From: Anoplopoma fimbria
Taxonomy: Eukaryota; Chordata; Actinopteri; Perciformes; Anoplopomatidae
DNA: 64,000 nucleotides
Assembly (NCBI RefSeq): GCF_027596085.1
Contig: NC_072458.1
Coordinates: 15,971,256 to 16,035,255, forward strand
Direction: 5' to 3'
Position 1 is the first letter of the stretch; each line of letters starts with the position of its first letter. Position numbers and translations under genes: made by a program. Under the pieces are notes generated by a model. The model was not told where the DNA came from, made no database searches, and saw only the letters and a program-made list of their open reading frames with translations. This document shows positions 56,240-64,000 of this stretch, in pieces.

Positions 56240-57980
56240 TAGGGAACAAGACTACGTAGGGAACAAGGCACACATGCCTTCTGCTGAGGCTCCATGCTGC
56301 TATGAACAGACAGTCATGCTAGGGGGGTGGGTGCAGTAGGATAACAGAGCTCCAGCAGACCTGGGACCATTCAAAGTTTACTCTAATTCTCAAGTAAGAG
56401 TAAAAAGGTGGGATGCATTTTAAGTGCTCTGACGAGTACAACTTATTTAAAAATTAACTTGAATAGCCTACATTTAACGAAAGTTATTGGAACTTGGTAC
56501 TAGTACTAGTGACATGATGATGTGGCTCTTCCAAAAGCAAACTGGTTCTAGGTTTGCTACTTGATCCAACTGGGACCTGCTACCAGCCCAGTACTATACC
56601 TAAGTTTGCATTGGTGGATGGAAAGGTAGTATCTGAATTATGGCTTTTCTTTTTGAGCCCCTGATTTATTTGGGAGGCATTTTGTCTTAGCTTTACAGTC
56701 TGCAGCTCGCCTCACGTCTTAACATCAGTGGAGGTATGCGTTCTGCACATCTCAAGGGGGGTTCTCATGTTAATACATGTTACTTGTATTGTCTGTGATT
56801 CAAGCGTCAACTGTAGACATTTTTCATGGCCCCTTCTGGGTTTTTGGCGGCTGTCATCTGTACCCTTTGACCATTCCTGACAGCGGGGCTGACAACAGTA
56901 TCATGGGCCAGTGAGTTATGCCCTGCTTGGATGGCGCAATGCAATGCTATACCAAGCAAGTTGTAAAGGGACAGCTAAAAATGAACTACTCCAGAAGATC
57001 AAGGAATCACACTTCTGACTGTCTTTGTGTTGAGCCACGGTACAAAACCCAGAGACAACGGGCCCTCCTGCCAAATTTAACTACAGTGAAACTCAGTTGT
57101 TCCTTGTTTTTCGGGGGAACCTTTTGTTTGTAAGTGTTTGTCTTCAACTATAGCTACACTGTCACTTAATGTTTTCTATGTTTTCACAAATGTGTTGTGA
57201 AGGAAACACAATTGCTGCAAGGATTAGGTTCAGTGGCAGGAGTAAAAGGAGGTGGTCGGGGTGAAAAATTTGGTAAATTTTAAGCAACAACAAACATGTC
57301 ACATGGCATAGTTGTCATGAGCTGCAAAGCTAATTGAAATAAGTTGTCAATGAATGTTTTGAAAATGCTCACCCATTTGAAATGTATTAAGGCCTACAGT
57401 TAAACATTATTGAGGGCGGGGCCACTTGGAGTGACAGGTTGGTGTCTTACCAGATCACTAGCTGCTAGCTGTCTGCTCTGCTGCATCACCTAGGTGGCCT
57501 CAGCTCCACTGACCATCCTTACTTTGTATCACAATTACTGATGCTAACAACCTGAGTGTGATATTAAGTGTGAAACTAAATGAAGCAAGAGTAACCCTAT
57601 AGGCAGTGTGTGGGTCTGTGCTGAGTTTAGCCTCGATGGAACGATGGAAATCAAGTCAGGTGCTTTCACGGAATGTTAGCTGCAGCTCGGCAAACATCTG
57701 AACTGAATGGCACATTCTGACAGTAGTCAGAGTAACTAGTCAGAGCCAAACTTTATTTATAGATGAAATGAAACAATATGTATTAATTTGAGCATGTTTA
57801 TACAGCAGACAACAGGTGTCTCCCCCTTGGTTTGGTATAGTGGTGCGTTCCAGGAATGGATCCATTCTTTGTTGTGTTCAAGAAGTTTCTCAGTCTACCT
57901 GTAGACTGTAACTGTCAGACTGACCAAACTGCAGAGTAGGACAGAAGAGATCAGATCATTCAGACATAACAGTGTTGATC
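56240..57980. other. Upstream region of the gene at 57988
   Basis: No exon or transposon was firmly recognised. A short tandem duplication (tacgtagggaacaag) lies near 56230-56266. A block near 57410-57500 (gggcggggccacttggagtg) may be part of a repeat. Confidence 0.35.
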
Positions 57981-57987
57981 AGAGAGG

Positions 57988-58054
57988 ATGGCTGCTTGTC
58001 AGAAAGGAGATCTATCAGCATCTGAGAGGAAGATCCTGCCAGTTATTGCTGCTG
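57988..58054 (+). CDS. First coding exon of an unrecognised host gene
   Basis: The ATG at 57988 opens MAACQKGDLSASERKILPVI and the exon ends GCTG|GTAAGT at 58054, leaving one base of the next codon (phase 1). Upstream text looks like 5' UTR with no in-frame extension. The next exon on this strand with matching phase is 63559-63700. I do not recognise the family; the peptide is short, soluble and without a signal sequence. The ERV listed separately sits between the two exons in antisense orientation. Confidence 0.5.
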
Positions 58055-58663
58055 GTAAGTAGTAGGTTACTTATATATTATAATATTACACATCTGTCAC
58101 TATCAGATGTGGTCAGATGTGACAGGGCTTCACATCACTGCCCACACAGTTACCTTTTCCACAACACAAATTATTCAAAAGTGTTTTCTGTGTGCAATGT
58201 AAGGCATACACAGAAAATGAATATATTTAATAGTAAATTTAAAGTTTGTACAATTCCCTGCAGGACTATCTTGTAGGTCTTCTGCTGTTACCCAATCAGT
58301 TTCCAGCCTTCTTTAAATGCAGAGAAATAAAATTTCTAAAGCATCACAGAAAACTATTTGTATCCTGAATCATAGAAAAAGTGATTCATATAGGACCTTT
58401 AACTCTGCAGGGGCCTGCATTTTTATTTTCATTTATCATTATTTGCAAACCTCTAAGGACTATAACATTGTTTCCACGCATACTGACTACATTTCTAAAC
58501 TTTCCAGCACTACTGTGTTTAGCTAAATTAAATCATAAAACAAATATACAACACAAAATAAAAGCAGTTCTGAAAAGGTGAGTTTTGATTTGTGATTTAA
58601 ACATGGACATGGTTGATCTTGGATCTGTTTTGGGCGAGAATTTCAGAGGAAGGGGGCAGCTAT

Positions 58664-59123
58664 TGTAGTAAATAACTTGATGTCAAAGGATGAAGGAAGA
58701 TGTCCAGGTCCGCTGATGCAGTTTCAACAATTTATTTATTGAATCAATGCATCAGAAGTCATTCTGTGCAGAATGGAGCCCATACAGAGATTCAGCATTG
58801 ACTGAGGCTCTCAGCCTTCAGGCTGGACTTATATCTGTGTGATGCATCCCTTCAATGTGCACAAAGGCAAAACACATGTTGAGCAGTAAATACATCATTC
58901 AGACACCTTGAAACATACACTTTTTGAACTACGTTCCTGAGAATCCAAAATCCTCCATCTGTGTAAACATCACCATAAACAAGGCTGTCATGCCATACGT
59001 TGGTCATGAGATCATTATTAGGGCAGCTCTTAAGAACCCTAACTTGTCAACATTACACAGCATGCAACAACTTCATGGCCTCATTACAACAAGGTATAAC
59101 AGAATATGATAAAATACACTACA
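58664..59123 (-). repeat. 3' LTR of the endogenous retrovirus
   Basis: 460 bp, bounded by TGTAGT and ACTACA (perfect 6-bp inverted ends). On the proviral strand a TATA-like gatataagtcc lies near 58838-58828, and AATAAATAAA near 58742-58731 precedes the end by about 70 bp. This gives a plausible U3-R-U5 order. Confidence 0.88.
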
Positions 59124-59136
59124 AATTCCCCCCTTT
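59124..59136 (-). other. Retroviral polypurine tract
   Basis: On the proviral strand AAAGGGGGGAATT immediately precedes the LTR, the expected plus-strand primer position. Confidence 0.85.
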
Positions 59137-59892
59137 GGGACTTCCTAAAGTCCCAACAAACGTAAAATATATATATATTCTGTAATACAAATGAATCCGA
59201 AATAATAACTGGATACACATCATGCAACACACATCGCATAACGGAATAGATACAGCAGTCTATGTCACGGGATTAACTGTCATAGGGTAAGGGGGTAAGA
59301 AATCCCTTTCCAACTAGTTCTAGCGAGACGCATGGTGAACTAGGTATAAGACATTGTACATATATTCATATATACCTAAAGTTGCACCATAACCGTTATG
59401 AATATTCAAAGACAAAAATCGCCCTGCTATAGCTGGAGCTTACGCATATACTAGGTCAAGCCTCGCATTTATGACTGAGCGTGCATAATACAACAAACAT
59501 TTACAAAAAGTAAACCAAAGGTATATGTTAATGATATTATAACGTGAACCTATTACATTTACTAGTCTTGTCTTCGTTGTAGTCTTGGGGGAAAAAGTCT
59601 AGATGTGGGGGCACCAGTACCTGGGAGCTGAGGTATCGATATCTGGGGCAAAGGTACAAGTACCTGGGATAGTGTCTGTGGGTGGAGGTATGACTACCTC
59701 ACCCCACTGTTGGAGGACAGTCTTCAGCACTGCCTCAAGATAGAGAATAGGGAAAGTGAGAGATAGAGTGAAATGATAGGTAATTCATTTGTCAGGGATA
59801 TCTTCACCTCATCCTAAATGAGGATTTGCCTTCAGAAAAGTTCATCAAGGACTGCCTTACTCATACATGTCCTTTCTCCAGTATTATGGCAG

Positions 59893-61050
59893 TTATGCGT
59901 CTTGATGAGGTAGCTTGCAAAGTTTTGTACTGTTCGTTGGTCTTTTTGGTCTCCGTGTTATTGTACTTGTAGCTCTTGGTCTTGTGTTATCTGTGGTTCC
60001 TGGGATGGTAGCTTCAAGTCTTGTCCTTGAGTCCGTTGTTTCATTGTAGCCTCCACCGCTATGTATGTCATCTTCATCATCTCCCCAGTCTCCATTTCTT
60101 CCCAAGGGGTTTGTGTCATCTTGTGGTCTGGAGCTGCTGGGAGCGTTGTTTGGGTGGTTGTCTGAGGCTTCTTTCTTCACCTTCACTTTTACTGATGTTA
60201 TCTTTATCCTCTTTCTCCCAAATCTGTTGTGAGTCTCTAGTTTGCACATGTAGACTCCATCGTCTGATTTGGTGACAGACTGTATTTCCATGGAGCAGTT
60301 CTTCTGACTTCCTTCAACTAGACTCCCGAGTTTTATCCATCCTGTTGCTGTTGTTCCCGTCAGTCTTGTCAACTTTGGGTCACTTATTGACTGGTTGATG
60401 ATAATTATCCCATTCTTTTCCCATAGGACTATGTCTTCTTCATGCTTTCTTCCTGGGCATTCACACGGCAGTGTCAGGGTCGTTCCTTCTTCTGCAGTTG
60501 TCTCAAATGTTCTTGTGACTTCACTTTGTTCCTTCTGTCTTCGAATCCTAGTCTTGGAGTCGTTTGGGCTTGGTCTTATTCTGACTGGTCGTGGATCTCT
60601 GGGTTGAGCTGGAGCTGGTCTTTGTCTTGGTTCTGGTTGTTTCGGATGTTTTGACATCATGGCCACCTTGGACTGGCTCTGGTTGTTTTGGGGCATTCTG
60701 TAGGTCAATAGTGTTAAATCTCTCATATTGTTCGTTGTCTGGGGTGTGGCCCCCGGTATCATTTGGATCAGGTATCCGATCATCATCATTTTCACCATCA
60801 TGGTTGCCCAAGTCGTGAGCATTCCTTTTCTCCTGATCCTTGTCTTGGAGAGTCTGCTGGTTTCTGTCATTCTCTGAGCTCTCTTTCGGCTCCTGCATGT
60901 CCACTCTCGATTCCTCGACATCTCGGCTGCGTGGAGGTGGTTCCTCCTCTTCTTCTCCTTCCCTTGGCGCCCGGACACAGTGGCTGAGGTGGTACCAGGT
61001 TGGAGATCCTTTAACCTGGACTGCTGTTCCGGTACTGCGGACGACTTCAA
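59893..61050 (-). CDS. ERV open reading frame in the env position, encoding an immunoglobulin V/I-type domain
   Basis: A 385-codon frame that overlaps the last ~500 nt of integrase in another frame and continues ~650 nt beyond it, the layout normal for env in class I ERVs. Residues about 181-293 (60510-60172) show an Ig fold: TLTLPCEC with C196, VLWEKNG with W210, and KSDDGVYMC with D263/D264, Y267 and C269. The 73-residue Cys-Cys spacing suits a V- or I-set domain. Potential N-glycosylation sites are N219, N251, N336 and N373. The tail is Ser/Thr/Pro- and Asp-rich. No transmembrane segment, signal peptide or Env hallmark (fusion peptide, CX6CC) is evident. Residues 1-170 overlap pol and may be shadow reading, so the true start (perhaps spliced) is uncertain. 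Host capture is inferred. Confidence 0.7.
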   Translation of the reverse strand: MKSSAVPEQQSRLKDLQPGTTSATVSGRQGKEKKRRNHLHAAEMSRNREWTCRSRKRAQRMTETSRLSKTRIRRKGMLTTWATMMVKMMMIGYLIQMIPGATPQTTNNMRDLTLLTYRMPQNNQSQSKVAMMSKHPKQPEPRQRPAPAQPRDPRPVRIRPSPNDSKTRIRRQKEQSEVTRTFETTAEEGTTLTLPCECPGRKHEEDIVLWEKNGIIIINQSISDPKLTRLTGTTATGWIKLGSLVEGSQKNCSMEIQSVTKSDDGVYMCKLETHNRFGRKRIKITSVKVKVKKEASDNHPNNAPSSSRPQDDTNPLGRNGDWGDDEDDIHSGGGYNETTDSRTRLEATIPGTTDNTRPRATSTITRRPKRPTNSTKLCKLPHQDA

Positions 61051-63562
61051 ACGGTCCTTCTCTACGGGCGTTGAACCATTTCCTCCTGTATACTTTCACG
61101 AACACCTTGTCCCCTGGTTGTATGGTATCTCCTGTTCTCACCCTTGGCTCCTCCTTTTCCTCCTGTGCCTGTTTCTGGATGACATAATCAGATATACTCT
61201 TATGGAGGTTAGTCATATACTTCACATAGGCTTTCATCTCGTCTTCCAGGAGGGATAGGCTCGGACCTTTCTCACTGGTGCTTAAGCAAGGAGAAGGCAT
61301 GGGTCGACCCGTAACCAGTTCATGCGGAGTCATGCATAGCTCGCGAAGTTCACTAGAGCGGCATGCCATTAGTGGAAGCGGAAGCCCCTCAACCCAATTG
61401 AGGCCTGTGTGTTGACAAATCTTAATGAGACAGTTCTTAATCACTCCATTCATCCTTTCAACTATACCTTGACTCTGAGGATGATAGACAGATCCAAGCC
61501 GCTGTTTAATCCCTAGCTTTTGCAAGATAAGCTTCACTGTCTTGTCCACAAACTCCTTCCCATTGTCTGATGCAATGCGGTCTGGGATACCCTATCTTGG
61601 TATCACTTCACGACATAAGAACTTTGCAACGGACTGTGCATCTTTTCTCTTAGTGGGGCATGCCTCTACCCATCTACTGAATCGGTCAACCACAACTAAC
61701 ATGTATCTCTTGCCTCCAACAGGACGAATCATGTCCACATAGTCTATGACGAGCTCTTTCATTGGTCCCTGTGGTGTTGGAATGTGCCCTGGAAGAGTTG
61801 GTATTCCTCTCCTAGTGTTGTTTTTCAAACAAACCACGCATCTCCCTATGACGTAGTCAATTTGTTCCAACAACTGCGGAGCCCAAAATCCATACTCCTT
61901 TATAATCTTCCTCCTTACCTCCCCCCTGGCTACATGGGCTTGCCCATGAGCCTCCTGGATCAACAGACCTAGTAGGTTAGATGGCGCCACTATCAACCCC
62001 TCATGGTTTCGCCATAAACCTGTAGCATCTGTACTTGCTCCATTAGCAAGCCACAAGTTTCTCTCTAAGACATTTGCTTCTTCTTGCATCAAAACTATGT
62101 CTCTGAGTGTGATGTTGTCCTCTAGCTCCACCTCATGTGTTACTAAAAGAACTTTCCCTGGTCGGTTCGCTCCTGTAACTGCTTTAGCAGCTTCGTCAGC
62201 TGCCTTGTTTCCTCGTGTAACCCATGATAAGTCTGATTTATGTGCTGCGCATTTAGCTATTGCTATTTGTCTTTGTTTCATCATAACTCCTATCAGCTTC
62301 ATGATTTGTGCATGATGCTGTATGGGAGAGCCATCGGCTTTCTTAAACCCACGGCCCCTCCATATTGCGTCAAAGGTGACACACATTGTGAGCATAGGCC
62401 GAATCTGTGTATATCGTTACTCTCTTATCTTCTGCCATAAGACATGCTTCGGTGAGAGCAATCAACTCGGCTAGCTGGGCTGAACATGGCTGTGGAACTA
62501 CTTCAGCCTTTTGAACTACAAACTCGGTTCCCTGTGAACTGACAACTGCATATCCTGCACTCAGATTCTCACCTATTCGGTAACAGGACCCGTCAGTCCA
62601 GTACTCCAGATCTGCTTCCTGAAGGGGGAGAGCTTTTAAGTCTGATCTGAGTCTGGAGTATTTTTCTGCTTTTCGCACACAATCGTGTGCCTCTTCGTCA
62701 TCGGAGGTTGGTAGGGTACTGGATTAACCGTGGTACACCTAGCTAGCGTGACATCTTCTTGTTCTAACATTCGGTAATAGTCTCTGATTCTAGGCATAGT
62801 CAAAGTGTACTTGCCATAATTTAGGAGGTTCTTTAGACTATGATGGGTAAGCATGGTCACTGGATAACTCATAGTCAGGGCGGATGCTTTCTCATACATT
62901 AGATAAGCACCGGCTAGTGCTCTATAGCATGGGGCGAAACCCATTTCTACCTAGAACCAACTAGAACCAATGCCCGTGGGTTGGGCGAGGACAGCGCAGG
63001 CATGTTTCCCCCCGGCAGACGAGGAGACGTACAAAACAAAGTTTTTTGAATAATCAGGCAGCGCCAACGGTGGTGCTTCTTGGAGTCGGTGTTTAATTGT
63101 TTCAAAAGCCAGGTGGCCCTCCCTTGTCCAGGTGAGATTACGGTGCAAGTGGTCACTTCCTGTTTCCTTAATCATGGCCCTTAAGGGTCCCGTGATTTTA
63201 GTGTAATTCTCTACCCACGCTGAGCTATACCCTGTGATGCCCAGGAACGTCATCATTTCCCTATCTGTTCTAGGTTTTGGAGCCTTTCTAATGGCTTCTA
63301 AATGGTCATCAGAGATCTGGCGATGTCCCTGTGTTATAGATTGCCCTAAATAAACTACACGTTCCTGGCAATATTGTAACTTTTTTTTAATCTGCAGCAG
63401 TGTAATCGAGTCCCTGTGACATGTCTGTTCATCTGGGGAACAGAGAATGATGTCATCTACATACTGGATTACAGTGCTGCTAATCGATTTTCCTAGCCCT
63501 ACTAAGTCCTCTTTCAAAACCTGATTGAACAAATGTGGTGAGTGTTTGAAACCCTGAGGTAT
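60548..63562 (-). pseudogene. pol: Retroviral pol (RT C-half, RNase H, integrase), disrupted
   Basis: In transcript order: RT from the PQGF block (about 63562) through the QYVDD active site to a TAG at 62951-62953; the connection domain in the same frame to 62636; a frameshift near 62690 into RNase H (TDGSCYR, AELIALTEAC, TDSAYA); another near 62385; then RNase H end, integrase HHCC zinc finger (HGQAH...CVVC) and the first catalytic Asp (VIDYVDM). A nonsense codon lies at 61592-61594. Past it, in the same frame, come the second catalytic Asp (ASDNGKEF), the Glu (GIVERMNG) and a long Arg/Glu-rich C-terminus to 60548. Two stops and two frameshifts make it non-functional. The TAG at 62951 lies in a tandem 10-bp repeat (ctagaaccaa twice). 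Confidence 0.88.
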
Positions 63563-63700
63563 GCTGTGTGAACAGTGTGTGAATCAGCAAGACATGAATG
63601 AGGTCCTTGCCATGAAGATGCACTACATCAGCTGTGTGCTGCAGAAATGCCTGGCCTTCCTACAGAAACGAGATGACAAGCTGGACGCACTTGTCAAGAA
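63559..63700 (+). CDS. Probable internal exon of the unrecognised host gene
   Basis: If the acceptor is CCCTGAG|GT at 63558/63559, the exon starts in the phase left by 57988-58054. It stays open to a good donor AAGAA|GTGAGT at 63700, encoding about 47 residues (MLCEQCVNQQDMNEVLAMKM... LAFLQKRDDKLDALVKK) of helical, charged character. An alternative acceptor (GAACAG at 63570-63575) is in frame for the exon but out of phase with the first exon. The sequence just before 63559 is retroviral RT, so there is no polypyrimidine tract and normal splicing is doubtful. Family not recognised. Confidence 0.45.
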
Positions 63701-64000
63701 GTGAGTCCTCTGAGTGCAATGAGTCTGTCCTCTGAATAGATAACCAGCAGCACTATCCAGACCTGCTCTATATGAAAAGTGCCATGAGATGACTACTGTT
63801 GTGATTGTCTCAACTGGTAGATCAGCAACAAGTTGCTTTCATAATTGTGGTTAAATCAATCTGGGTTTTTTATTAAAGGCCCATCCTTTTCTTCTCATGT
63901 TTTGGAGTTTTTTTAGGATGCACTAATTTGAGTCTTTCAGTCCTGATAACAATACTGATACCTGGGCTTTGGGTATTGGCCCATACGGAATACTGATCTA
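63701..64000 (+). other. Intron of the unrecognised gene
   Basis: No further exon is visible before the window ends. Confidence 0.4.

Larger units (their letters stand above)
58664..63562 (-). mobile_element. Gamma/epsilon-like endogenous retrovirus, 5'-truncated, with one LTR
   Basis: Read on the minus strand this is a provirus from mid-RT to the 3' LTR: RT (from about 63562), connection, RNase H, integrase, an ORF in the env position, non-coding sequence, polypurine tract and LTR. Gag, protease, the first half of RT and the 5' LTR are absent, and no second LTR is in the window. Pol motif style (QYVDD, TDGSCYR, HHCC zinc finger, YHPQSQGIVERMN) fits class I retroviruses. The insertion is antisense to the host gene whose exons flank it. 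The target duplication cannot be tested because the other end is lost. Confidence 0.88.

Noticed and set aside
60560..61050. First ~165 residues of the Ig-containing ERV frame as a genuine signal-anchor domain
   Set aside because: This part overlaps integrase in another frame and its Met/Arg-rich text looks like a shadow of the acidic integrase tail; only the Ig part is well supported.

Overview
The window is nuclear DNA from a ray-finned fish, most likely a percomorph teleost. Host genes have many short exons with GT/AG borders and AATAAA signals. The interspersed repeats are typically teleost: Rex3-like and L2-like LINEs, Tc1 elements, BEL/Pao and DIRS-like debris, and a gamma/epsilon-like endogenous retrovirus (ERV). 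No prokaryotic features were seen.

Layout. 1-4490 holds the last seven exons of abcf1 (+). 4612-9175 is mrps18b (-), convergent with abcf1 and head-to-head with ppp1r10 (+, about 9.7-21.5 kb, encoding PNUTS). These three are neighbours in the human MHC class I region, although the mrps18b/ppp1r10 pair is inverted here relative to abcf1. 21.5-29 kb has no gene and is filled with transposon remnants. 29.0-31.4 kb is agr2 (+) and 34.4-41.7 kb is tspan13 (-). This convergent pair matches human 7p21, so the transposon-rich gap marks a synteny breakpoint. 41.8-57.9 kb is a transposon graveyard: SINE, LINE RT pieces, a Rex3-like copy split by a solo LTR, a TIR element with GAAAACG motifs, a second solo LTR, a Ty3/gypsy RT fragment, a Tc1 element with long inverted repeats and a BEL/Pao gag remnant. 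57.98 kb starts an unrecognised host gene (+). An antisense, 5'-truncated ERV lies in its first intron, and its next visible exon is at 63.56-63.70 kb.

Most notable. (1) In the position where env normally lies, the ERV carries an open reading frame with a clear immunoglobulin V/I-type domain, and no recognisable env. (2) The ERV ends abruptly inside RT, within a few bases of the border of a host exon. (3) Three near-identical short hairpins, spaced about 120 bp apart, lie in the 5' non-coding part of ppp1r10. (4) Two solo LTRs have exact 5-bp target duplications.

The host genes do not form one pathway. abcf1 acts in translation initiation, mrps18b in mitochondrial translation, ppp1r10 in nuclear PP1 targeting and transcription termination, agr2 in ER folding of secreted proteins, and tspan13 in membrane organisation. 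Exon borders come from splice consensus plus similarity to remembered vertebrate orthologues, with no alignment run. Summed exon lengths give intact frames for mrps18b (246 aa), ppp1r10 (810 aa), agr2 (166 aa) and tspan13 (203 aa).
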